In this document: one piece after another, positions 21,943-32,898 of the stretch
Numbering within the stretch: the first letter of the stretch is position 1
Layout of the letters: each line of letters begins with the position of its first letter
Source: Mycoplasma bradburyae
GTDB taxonomy: Bacteria; Bacillota_I; Bacilli_A; Mycoplasmatales; Mycoplasmoidaceae
Reading direction: 5' to 3'
Assembly (NCBI RefSeq): GCF_024338845.1
Contig: NZ_CP101414.1
Span: 558,001 to 622,000, forward strand
Length of the DNA stretch: 64,000 bases
Translations under genes and position numbers: made by a program
The notes under the pieces: generated by a model
The model's input: the letters and a program-made list of their open reading frames with translations, nothing else
Database searches by the model: none
Told to the model about the DNA's origin: nothing

Positions 21943-23838
21943 CTATTTAATTTCGTATTGATAAATCGAATCAGAATCATTATCTTCAGCTTTACGAGCT
22001 ATTATCAAGATTCTTTTTTCTTCTCTTCTAGGGAATAGTTTTTCATAATTATCAAATAGATAATTAGAAACATCATCAACAAATACGGTTTCTAATTTAG
22101 TTATTAGATCTCTACCGCCTAACATCTTATCCCTAATTTTTATTACTCTAGATTTAATATCATCACGAGTTTTATCGTCAATTGAAACAGTTAGATTCCA
22201 TTTGTTTTCAATCGTATTCAAAACATTATTTAATTTGATATTAATAATATTTTGTTCAGATGATTCATCTAATGGTAAGAATGGGATGATGTTTTTAATA
22301 CCAATTCTGTTCAGGATCTCTGGGCGTTTTAATTCATTAACAAAGTAGTTAATAACTGCTTTTTTAAAGTGTTTCTTAGTTTCTTCTAAACTAAATTCAG
22401 TTTTAAAGTCCTTAGCTCCAATATTTGAAGTAAAGATAATAAATGTTTCTGAAAAATCAACTGTTTCTCCCTTAGATGAAGTTAATCTTCCGTCTTCTAG
22501 AATCTGCAAGAACTTATCAAAGATCTTGTTGTGTGCTTTCTCGATCTCATCAAATAATAAGATACTAAAAGGTTTTTTAAGGATCGCATTAGTTAATTGC
22601 CCACCAGCTTCATAACCAACATACCCAGGAGGCGCACCAATTAGTTTTTGATCTGATTCTTCATGGTTATATTCTGACATATCAAAACGAACAATATTTT
22701 TTTCGTCACCAAAAACAAATTCGTTTAATGCTTTAGCCATTTCAGTTTTACCAACCCCTGTAGGACCAGCAAAGAATAAAACACCTCTAGGCTTAGATTG
22801 GTTTTCACTAGAATTAGCAGCACCTTGTAGCCCTACTAGAGATCGCACTAATGATGTTTTAATAGCGTTAATAGCATCATCTTGACCGACTACTCTTTCT
22901 TTAAATAGACTATCTAGATTTTTAATCTTAGAATAATCTAGTTTTTCTCATTCTGAGTCTTTTTTATCAAAATGAGATAGACGATATAGCGACTTAAAGT
23001 TCTTAAAATCAACATCTTTATATTCATCTAAATATAGTAGTTTGATGATTTGTAAGATTTCTCTGAAGGAATTCCCATCAGTTAAAGTAGCTGCTTGGTT
23101 TAAGACTTCTTGATCTTTTAGATCAATTGATTTATTAGGTAAAGTAACAGTTAATCCTAAGTGTTCAAGAAAATTATAACGTTCTTGAAAGTTTGGTTTT
23201 TGGATATTTAAACTAACAACTTCTGGATTGTTTAAAAAGTTTATTGAGTTAAAGATCTCTTGATTATTCATAACAATAATCAATTTGTTCTTTCTTAATA
23301 AATAATGTCTAGTTGAATCATTTAAAAAGATAGTAAACATCTCAATAATCATAGCGATTTCATCGCTATTAAGTCTAGATTTGCTATCAAAGATAAATTC
23401 TGAAAAATCAATTATATAAGCTTGTGATTCTTCTTTAAGTTTGTTAAGTCTTGTTTGAAGATTATCTCTAATGTTATTCTTACATCTTTTTATGAAGTCT
23501 TCAAAATTTGGTTCATCTGTTTGTGCGTCTTCTACAGAAAAATCACTAACAGAAGGTTCAGATGCTTCATCATCTAATTCAGTTGCGATCTCACCATTTA
23601 TAACTTTTTTATTACCTAAAAACGGTGAATAATAATAGATTTGTTTGTAATCTAAATCATGTAATAAATAAGTAAGATAATTAACAAATGATGCACATCT
23701 AACACCATCATTTTTTTCAAACTTAATTCCTAAATTCTCATTAAGAATAATATCTTTAGTATTACCTTTTAAAATTACGATGTTTTTTGTAGTTAATTTA
23801 ATTTTTAACTGATCAAAAATATTGTTTTTAAATGACAT
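21943..23838 (-). CDS. HSP100/Clp-like AAA+ ATPase with degenerate first module (operon gene 4)
   Basis: A 631-residue cytosolic ATPase. Residues ~300-630 form a typical Clp/HSP100 D2 module: VVGQDDAINAIKTSLVRS, Walker A GPTGVGKT, Walker B ILLFDEIEKAH, sensor-1 FTSNIGA, and RPEILNRIG with the arginine finger. Residues 1-296 look like a second AAA-type domain lacking Walker A: an IVILKGNTKDII start, a Walker B-like AYIIDFSEFIF and a sensor-like KLIIVMNN. It is too short and too different at the N-terminus to be ClpB, and no ClpP-docking IGF/IGL loop was noticed. It starts 3 bases after the stop of the preceding gene, so it is the last gene of a compact operon. Likely role: remodelling a protein or nucleoprotein complex built by its partners. 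Function inferred only. Confidence 0.8.
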
Positions 23839-23841
23839 AGA

Positions 23842-24843
23842 TTATTGTTTTTCTTTGTGTTTAGTTTTTTGTTTTTCCATTGCTTTATATTTAGGTTTAA
23901 CATTATGGAATTCTCTGATAAGATTTTTACTTAATACCTTAGCGTTATTTTTATTTAGGTAATCAACGATAAAGTTAGATGTTTTTTCACAACAATGACG
24001 CTCGTAATCACCAATCTTATACATCACATTAAGTGATTCGCTAATAGTCATAACAAATGACTCTTTTAGTTTATTCTTGAATTCATATTGAACCTTTAAT
24101 TCACCTTCTTCTGATATCAAGAAGATGGGCTGAGCAATTTGTTGATAACCTTCATTTAAATTTTTAAGGGCAGCATAGATTTTATTAGCTAAACCTTTGA
24201 TTCTATCTAATGCATTCTTTTTACTTCAGATATAAGCTTTAAAGTCTATTAACTCCAAATTAGTAGATACTTGAATTGTTAGTTCATACAAAATTTTTCT
24301 TAATTTTTCATCATTAGGAAATGCATTACTTAATAATTTAAGACAATCTATTTTGAATTTTTGTCTAGATTCTAATGATGCTTCACGATTTATTAATTCA
24401 TCTATTTTTTCACAAACAGAACTTTCATTAATCGCTTGATTATCATTATTTAGTGAATCAATTGCTTCAAAAACTAAATCACCGTATTTTTCTGATAATT
24501 CTATTAGATTAATAGAATTAATATCGCTACTTTTTATTTTAGCTAGTTGGTTTTCTAATTGATCAGAAAAAGAAAATAGTAAAGCAATTTTCTTATCTAT
24601 GCTAGATGTCAATTTTTGGATATCATATTCTGGATTATCTCAATTAACAACAAATCTATTCGCATTAATAGAATCAAGTAATTTATTGTTTTCTTCTAGA
24701 CGATGTTCAATTTCGTCTAACAATTGTTGTTTTGTTGTATTTTTCTTAAGATCTAAAAGTAAATCATTAAGACGAGTACAAGAATTTAATAATTCTTGAC
24801 GTTCATCTTCATTTTGAATATGTAAAACAGCAGAATGTGACAT
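23842..24843 (-). CDS. Uncharacterised helical protein (operon gene 3)
   Basis: A 333-residue protein of unknown family. It is almost entirely charged helix: residues 1-70 (LLLDLKKNTTKQQLLDEIEH) look like a coiled coil, and several more helices follow. The end is a basic Lys-rich tail (KPKYKAMEKQKTKHKEKQ) that could bind nucleic acid or membrane. No signal peptide, membrane segment or catalytic motif is visible. TGA codons at 24640-24642 and 24226-24228 read as tryptophan, which joins three pieces. It begins 10 bases after gene 2 and ends 3 bases before the AAA+ gene, so it is probably translated with them. It could be an adaptor for the AAA+ ATPase. No function assigned. Confidence 0.7.
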
Positions 24844-24853
24844 AGTAAAATTA

Positions 24854-26959
24854 TTATTTCTTATTACTGAATAATCTTTCAGAATATTCTTTAAATTCTT
24901 TTATTTTTTCGATATTTTCTAAATCGTCAGATTTACGATCCCAGTCATGACGATATCTGTTCATAATCTTATGAATTTCAGATATTCAATCTATTTTTTC
25001 TTGCTTTTCCTCAACGTTAAGCATTTTTAAAATCTTCTTTATATTATCTTGATGAAACTTAGGTTCGCCATTCATACGTAATTTTCTTCAATTACTTTCT
25101 CAAATATCTCTAGTTTGATTAGCTAGATCACGTAAGTATTGAGAACCTAGCTCTAAGTTTTTCGTTTTTTCTTGATTAATCATTTCTTCTAATTTTTTTA
25201 TGCCTGGATCAGTATTTAGTAATATGTTTTTCTTTTTAAGTCCTAGTAATTTATCGATTTCTTTAATAACCCCATTTCTACTTGAGTAATGGTTATCAGC
25301 ATTTTCGTTATCATTATTAATTTTTTCTAGTTCTTCTTTTTGTTTAAGAATATCCTTTTTAAAATCATTGTAATTTTTATAAATTTCAAGATACTTTATT
25401 CCTGAATTTGGATTATTATCCTGATAGATTTCATTTTTGAAAATTTCAATTAGATTTATGAATGTTTTTTTATTATCTTCTTTTTTTCTATTATCTGAAT
25501 TTAAATTAATATCATATTCTACTGATACTCAGTCAATATTTTCATAAACTTTTTTACTTAAATTGCGTTCAAGTTTTGAAAGTTCATCTATTAATCTAAA
25601 ATGTTCAATTCTTAGAAACTGAACAGAGAAAAAATTATTTGAAATAATTTTTTCAATCAGTTTTTTAGTTAAATCTTTATCATTTAAACTAATTTCGTTA
25701 AATAAAGTTATGTCATCTTTGTTTAATAAATTCTTTTCATTTGTTGATGATAAATAGTGATATGAATACAACTTTTTTTGATGGTTACTAAAAATACTAT
25801 TCTTACCTAAAATATCATCTTTATTTAAATGTTTAAAGATCTCTTGGGTAATTTCATCATCATTTAATTCTTGAACGTTTTTTAATTTAATGTTGTAAGT
25901 TTTTTGGTCATTATTTTTGTTTCCGATCAAGAAAGAAACATTAATTTCATCGTTAATAATTTTGTATATTTTGTTATCAAACGCAATATATTTAGTATTA
26001 AACAATTCAATTGATTTATTGCTTGATATTTTTTTATTTAATTCTTCTATTTGATTGAAGAAATCAGTTGTTTCTTCGGTTAAATTAGATTTTTTATTTG
26101 ATGAATTATTTGCTTGTAAATCATTATTCAATTCGATGAACATACCTTTAAATAATGATTTGAAGAAATTAATTAAATAACTTTCGCTTTTATCTTGTTG
26201 CAATCATTTAATAACTTTATCATCATGATGGTCATTAAATGCTAGTTTTATTAAATTGTTTTCAACTTCTTTTACTATCTTAGGCGCTTTTAAATTGTAG
26301 CTATAATCAACAAGATCAGATTTGAAGCATTTAAAATCAACAACCGATTTATTTTCTTTATTGACTTTTTCTTTTTCTATATCTTCATCAATCAACCTAC
26401 ACTTTTCGATAAGTTCATCTCTTGATTCGTTATCTAATATCGTATCATCCATGCTTTTTTGATTTGAATTACCGTTAGTTGTTAAATTAACATCTCCAAC
26501 AAAACGAGATTGTATAAGTTGTCTATTTTTGAAATTTTTTCTATCAATAAATCTGTAGAACTCATTGTTATTAAATTTATCTTTTATTCATTTGTTGATT
26601 TGAATGTCAGCTATTATGATTTTTTCAAATTCTTTTTGAGTGATCTTTCTTGCTTCAGTTTTAGATGAATTATCATCTTTTTTAGAGAACATTTCATCTC
26701 ATAAAGAAATTACTTTATCCCTTAACAATTCGTTAAAGATATCTAATACCAATCCAATAAATTGATCATTGATGTTGTATTTTTCTTTAAACTTTTCTCA
26801 GAATAATTCTGAATAATTTTTCTTCTCTAATCCATAAATTAAATTTAGAATTAAAAATTCTAATGGTTTTAATTTAATTGGTGAAGCTTCATCGTATTCA
26901 TAACTATTCTTAATATATGGAATGATTATTTTAATTTCTTTGTTTTTAGTTTGATTCAT
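24854..26959 (-). CDS. Uncharacterised 701-residue protein (operon gene 2)
   Basis: Family not recognised. The start ATG at 26959 overlaps the end of the helicase gene by 14 bases, indicating translational coupling. It is chosen over the internal Met at 26452 because the frame is continuous from 26959, with TGA tryptophans. Residues 1-150 look globular and mixed (PLEFLILNLIYGLEKKNYSE). Residues ~170-330 are charged and variable. Residues 330-450 hold a short beta-rich part (KYIAFDNKIYKIINDEINV), and the last 200 residues are helical and coiled-coil-like, ending ...YSERLFSNKK. No nuclease, protease or transmembrane motif could be identified by eye. Its invariant packing between helicase and AAA+ genes suggests a structural or effector component of the same system. 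Confidence 0.7.
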
Positions 26960-29900
26960 AAATTATATTCCCTACTTTATTTGATATATTTTGACGATTA
27001 CTTTGACAATGAATGTGGTAATCAAGTATTAAACGTTTTTCTTTAAAGCTTTCAGCATCATCTTGATAGTACTCAAAAGCACCTACTAGCACTAAAGTAT
27101 ATTTAGCTCTTGAAGCAGCAACGTTAATTCTTTCTTCGCTAGATAAGAAATCTAAATTTCTCTTTTTATCCTTAACTGTAACTGTGTTTGTTTCTTTATC
27201 TTTACAGTGTTTTGCACGAATAAAATCCACTAGGACGATTTCTTTTTCTCTTCCTTGGAAGTTGTCGATTGTATCAACTTTGATCTTGTATTTTTTAATT
27301 AGATCATCTTTGCTTAATAATTCTCTTACAATCTTTGTTTGGTTTCTAGTTAAACAAATTACACCTATTTTATCTTTAAGGTCTTTATCTTTGTTTTCTT
27401 CAATTAATTTCTTAATTAAAATACAAATGATTTCAGCGTTATATTGATTAAATAACCCTGGAGATTGGTTTAAATGTTTTTCAATTTTACTTAACTTAGT
27501 ACCAACCACTTTTTTCTGGTCGAAACTATAGTAATCAGAATAATCACTAATATTATTATCTGCTAGGAATTTTTCTGATTTTTGAGATGTATCAATTAAA
27601 TAAACATTTTTTTGTTCATTTAATAATCTGTATTTTCGTTGGTCATCAATACAGTTTACAAGTGTTTCATCACCTTTATAGAAGTTATTAACAAGATCTC
27701 TGATTGGTTCAACACATCTATGTTGTTCTGTTAAGAATGTGTAATTAGTGTTATTTACCCTAGATTCTTTTTGGAATTTCAGAATACTAAGCTTATACAA
27801 TGGTGTGTTTAAAACAAGGTTGATTATTTCAGAAGGATTCATTCGTGATAAATTAATTTTGAATTTATCTGCATATTCAGATATACGCATTCAAATTTCT
27901 TTTACACGTTCTGTACGTTCTATAAATTTCGCATCAGAATCATTCGCATCATCATATGAATCATCATGATATTGTTGATTGCTCGCATCGTTTAAAACTT
28001 CTCTCATTGTTTTTTCATCGAATGCTTTATCAATGAGAATATTACTAATTTGTTGATTAGGTGGTAACTGTTTATAGTCTCCACATAAAATTAAACGATT
28101 AGATGCATTTAATTTGAAAATGATTTCTGGTGTATTAGATTTAGATACCTCATCAATGATTGTTGTATCAATAGGGTATTCTCATAAGGTATTTTTTCTT
28201 TTATTACCGATTATTATATCTAAATCAGCAGTAGTTGTCATCCCGATAACATTAATTAAATTATTATCGAAAACATAATTTTTAAATTTAGTTTCTTCAC
28301 TACTATAGCTAGGTTTTATTTCTTCTCTTTTTTCGAATTGTTTATTGTGATCATTTTCACTGAAATAAGTATTTAGTTTATCTTCGAATTCGTTGTTGTC
28401 ATTTTTATTTGAAAAATTTTGTGATATTCAAGTGACAAAATCATAAATTCTAAAGAACGATACTCCATATCTTTCAGCTATCATTTTTAATGATTTGTTA
28501 ATTTCTTCTTCATCATAAATATCTTTTATTTTATCAATTAGATCAAATGCTTGATCAGGATCAGAAATATATTTAGAACAATATCTCTCCCATTTTTTGT
28601 TTCATGATCTTTCATCTAGACTTTCGTTAATGAAATTTTTTATTTCTTTATCTATATATTCTTTTAGATCGTATTGTTTAGTTTTTCAATTGTAGTTATT
28701 AACAGAGTAGAAATCTAATCCGTCTTTTCCTCAATAATTTTTTACTAGTAAATCTACACCATCAAAAGGAGCTAAGCGACATATATTATCGTAATCATCT
28801 TCTTTTACGTCTTTGAAATAATTGATTAATTTTTTGTGTTTTTGCTTGATTTCAGCAATTACATCTTTTTCATCATCATGATTAACAAATGCCTTAATTT
28901 TATTTAGGAAATGAATGTATAAATGTTCTTCGGTATATTGATTATCATCTATTTTATTTGAGTTAGATTTTTTATAAATAAGGATATTAGGGTTTGTATT
29001 ATATACTTGGTGAATTCTATCTAAACAGTTACTAATAGCTTCATGTGTAGATGAAGTAATTATTGTATTTTTTCTATTTAACGCTAGGTAAGAAACTATA
29101 GATGAAATACATTGTGTTTTACCTGTGCCAGGAGGTCCTTGTAAGAAGTAAAGTGAATTCGAACTAATAGATTCTCTAAAAGCATTTTTTTGATTTTCAT
29201 TTAATCTGAATTTATTAATGATCGATTCTTCTAATTCTCTATCAATGTGATCGTGTGTTCTACTTTGAATATTGCTTGTAAATAAAGAATAAGAAATGAA
29301 AGGATTATTTGAAAATCCATTTTTAACTGCATAGCATCCTGATCTAAATCTTTTAACCATTATCATTTCAGCGAATAGATCATCTATGATTGGTTTTCTA
29401 AATGCAGTGTTTAAATTATTTGTTGAAATTTCTAAATCTGAACGAATGTCAAAAATATCGAATTCTTCGTCATCGTCACTACTAGAATCCAATCTTTTAC
29501 CTATCTTATTGTTGCTTTGAATAGATTTTATATGGTAAATATACTTATATTTTTCTTCTAAATTTTTTAGTTCTTTATTTAAATAATTCTTAATTTTTTC
29601 GTTCGTTTCTTTGTTTTTTTCAATCTCTTTTTTAAGATCCTCAACTTTCTTTTGGCATTGATTTTCTTCTTCGCGTTTTTCAATTCTATCCTTAACAAAT
29701 AAAGTTAGCTTAGCTTCATTATTTTTTATCTCTTCTTTAGCCTTGACTACATTATTTTGACATGTATTTTTTTGTGTAATAGATTGTTTAATTTTATTTT
29801 CAATTTCAGAAATATTTTTAGGATCTGTTAATTTAGTTCTATCCTTATTTTTAGATAATGAAATTAATTCATCATTTCATTGCTTATTATTTTTGTCGCA

Positions 29901-31178
29901 AGATTTTATTGTTTTTTCTCAAGTTTCAATAAGCGATTTTTTATCTTTGATTATTTCTTTTAATTTATCTATTTTATTTGATAATTCAGTAATTGAATTA
30001 CTAAATGAATGAGAACCATAAAGTCTTTCCTCTTCGTCTTTAATATTAGAATCAATTTCTGATATTTTATGGTTGGTAGCATCAATAATTTTTTCTAAAT
30101 CTAACTTAACATTATTAAAGGTTGTTTCTGATTTAATAAAGTTAATTCTGCATTTAATAGAATTCTCTAAATCGTTATTGTCGATATCTTTTGGAATAAT
30201 AAAACTATTTTTATTTTGTTCGTTGTCTAATTTGATTTTACTTAACACTAAGATATTATTATCGTGTTTATTTCCGAATTTCAAATCATCAAAACTAGAA
30301 ATTCTAATTTTGTTTAACGATTTATTTATGATGACAATATCATCTTCATTTTTATCAACATTATTTTTATTATTTTTTAAATCATTAGTTAAAAATTGAA
30401 TAATATCAAAAATTAGCGAGAATGGGATAATTTTATTTTCATTTGTAAATATTCCAGTTTTTAAAGTTTCCTCAAAGTCAGAACTAGTCTTTTCTTTATT
30501 AACTAATTTAACTCTTGATAATTGTTTGCAGTATTTATTTGTTTTTAGATTAGTATCGGTAAAGCAATTAAATGTAATAGTTTTAAGTCATGCTCTACTT
30601 ACATTATTTCCTTTATTATAGTTACCACTATTTTGTCGATTTTTTTCGAAGCCAAATATTATGGTGTTATATTTTTCATTTTTTGAACCAATCTCACCAC
30701 CGAATGCAGTAATGTAAAAAACTGAAGCACTAGGCTTTATAAGGTAATATTTTTCAGCTGATTCAAATATTTTTTGTAGTTCTTTAAGTTTTTCATTTAA
30801 TTGAGACTTATTAAATCTGTTGAAATATTTCTTTAATTGAAATTGAGCGATGTTTTTAAGGTTGTATTCTCTTTTATTTAATTCATCTAAACTAATATTA
30901 CACAATCTAGTTATGTTAAATTCATCATCCTTGTTAGTTACAAAATCAGAAGATGATAAAAATTCTCCATTTAAACAAGGAATTTCGAGTGTTATATCCG
31001 AAAAGTTTCCATTGTCGTTACCATAATTGTTGTGATTATTGTTATTATTATCCCTGTAGTTATTGTTGCTATAGCTTTCAGAATAAAATCTTGATTTTTT
31101 ATTAAAAGATGGGTTATTTACAGAGTTATATTGATAAGAAAAACTTTGACTAGAGTTTAGTCTATTAAATTTATTCAT
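26946..31178 (-). CDS. UPF1/DNA2-like superfamily 1 helicase with coiled-coil N-terminus (operon gene 1)
   Basis: A 1410-residue protein from the ATG at 31178; an in-frame start 11 codons upstream is less likely. Residues ~1-60 are Asn/Ser-rich and disordered, ~60-290 are an uncharacterised domain, and ~300-560 a long coiled coil. The rest is an SF1B helicase. Walker A GPPGTGKT is at 681-688, Walker B is IIDEVSKS, and GDYKQLPP is motif III. TEQHRC, TIDNFQGREKEIVLVDFIRA and NVAASRAKYTLVLVGA are motifs IV-VI. Motor motifs fit UPF1/SMUBP2/DNA2-type DNA or RNA translocases. Mycoplasmas have another helicase of this type (M. genitalium MG140) in a different context, without this N-terminal extension or these partners. 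A TATAAT lies 112 bases upstream. Substrate and role are unknown; defence against foreign DNA is a hypothesis. Confidence 0.85.
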
Positions 31179-31289
31179 AGTATGTTTCTTGTTAATATAA
31201 AAAATTATCAAAATATGATTTTTTAAATCATTAAATTGATATATCCTCTTTGGTTAGGAGAGGAAGGGGGTTAGTTATCACTTTATAAG

Positions 31290-31295
31290 ATTATA
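31290..31295 (-). promoter_or_regulatory. Possible -10 box for the helicase operon
   Basis: A TATAAT hexamer on the minus strand, about 112 bases upstream of the helicase start. It precedes an unusually C/T-rich leader stretch with a small CCTCT/AGAGG hairpin (about 31246-31264). No clear -35 box was found, as is common in mycoplasmas. Confidence 0.35.
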
Positions 31296-31412
31296 CAACT
31301 TTTTTATTTTAAAAAAAATTCATTTTTAAGGTACTCCTCGAATAACAAACTTTTCGGAGATATTTTTTATATCCAAATTCAGCTACAGGTTCAAGAAAAA
31401 AGTAGTGGAGAC

Positions 31413-32772
31413 ATGTTTAAAACAAAGTTTGAAATAATACCAAACAACAAATAGATTTAACTTAAAATCGATATTGTTAATAAATATCTGGATAAATATC
31501 TACAAAAGATTAAGTGTTGATTACCTAAGAAGCAAACAAATACATTACCCGTTCATTCGATAAAGAACTACATATAGAAAAACTTATATTTAATAGTAAA
31601 TACCACCTACCAAGAGTTATCCCTAAAGTATAGAATTCCTAGTTTATCAACCATTTATCAATGAGTTAATCGTTTTACTAGGTAAGAACTACAAGGATTA
31701 CTTGAAGGTAAGCGCGTTAAAAAATGCACTTTTAAAAAAATCTGAAAACAAGAAAAGAAAATCAATTCGATGAATTAAATGAGAAAGATTTTCAGATCTG
31801 TCTGACAAAGAAGTAATTGAATTTTATAAGAAAAAACTTTATAAACTAGATTGGAAATAGACTATTCAAAAGTCTTAAGGAGATTGAGAAAAGATGCTAT
31901 GCAAAAAGAAAACGAGAAAAGGTACTTAGCATTGTTGATCTCCAAAAAAGATACAAATTAAAATACCTTCTTTCGATTTCTAACCTAACAAAATCTGCTT
32001 ATTTTTATTGAAAAAATAGTGAAAATAAACCTAATAGAAAAGGAAGAATAGAGCAAAATATCTAAAAATACGCGCTAATCATAAGGGCTATAGTTATAAA
32101 AGGAAATGCGCAGAATTAAGAAACAACGGCTAATCAATAAACAAAAAGAAGATTTAGCGAATAGTTCAAAAACTTGGACTAGAAGTAACAACTTTTAGTA
32201 GAAAAAGTTGTAAATATTATTCATATAAAGGTAATGTTGAAAAAATTGCGCCTAACAGAATTAATAGACGTTTTTCAACAGGCATTCTTCATCAAAAAAT
32301 AGCAATAGACACAACACAATTCAAGTATTATGAAATAAATTTAAAGAGTAATAAAATCATTCAAAAACTATATTTAAATCCATTTATCGATATGTGTAAT
32401 GGTGAAATTATTAGTTATTCAATTAGTAAACAACCTTCTTCAGAGAACATAATGAATGCATTAAACAAGGCGATTAAGTTTACTTCAGATTACCCTTATC
32501 ACAGAACCTTTCATTCAGATTAAAGTTGTTCATATCAGATGAAGAGACATTCTGAGAAATTGAAAAAACCAGGATTTTGAAGGGTTGTTTAAAAAAGGTA
32601 ATTGTTTAGATAATGCTGTTATAGAGAATTTTTTGCTATTCTCAAGCAAGAAATTTATTACGGTAGAACCTACAACAGTTATTCAAAAATAAAAGGAGCT
32701 ATAGATAAATATATTAAATATTGCAATGAAGATAAAATAAAACACAGACTCAGATTTAAAAATCCTGTTTAG
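31413..32772 (+). pseudogene. Decayed IS3-family (IS150-like) transposase
   Basis: Remains of both reading frames of an IS3-type element. The orfA part shows a helix-turn-helix sequence (YRIPSLSTIYQWVNRF, about 31631-31680) broken by stops. The orfB part begins near KYLLSISNLTKSAYFYWKN and includes the DDE core: AIDTTQFKYYEI with the first Asp, FHSD with the second, and NAVIENFFAILKQEIYYG with the Glu. It ends NEDKIKHRLRFKNP. At least six stops or frame changes interrupt it, for example a missing T in the ENFFAIL segment. It cannot move by itself. I could not define terminal inverted repeats or target duplications. It separates the helicase operon from the next lipoprotein gene and marks this region as recombination-prone. 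Confidence 0.75.
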
Positions 32773-32898
32773 TATATAAACAATTTAATTACTAAACAAA
32801 AAAATAGCAGCACTTGAGACGTCGCATTAGGCCTGTGTTTTTGAGGCGCCTTTATAAATATAAAAATTTATAATATTATTCAATAATAAAGATAGAAA

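Noticed and set aside
21943-23838. Gene called as ClpB or ClpA
   Set aside because: Only the D2-type module is present in canonical form. The N-terminal 296 residues do not resemble the Clp N-domain or D1 of ClpB, and the gene context differs.
31300-32850. Terminal inverted repeats of the IS3-like remnant
   Set aside because: Short matches such as GAGAC near 31409 and 32816 are in direct, not inverted, orientation and too short to define ends.
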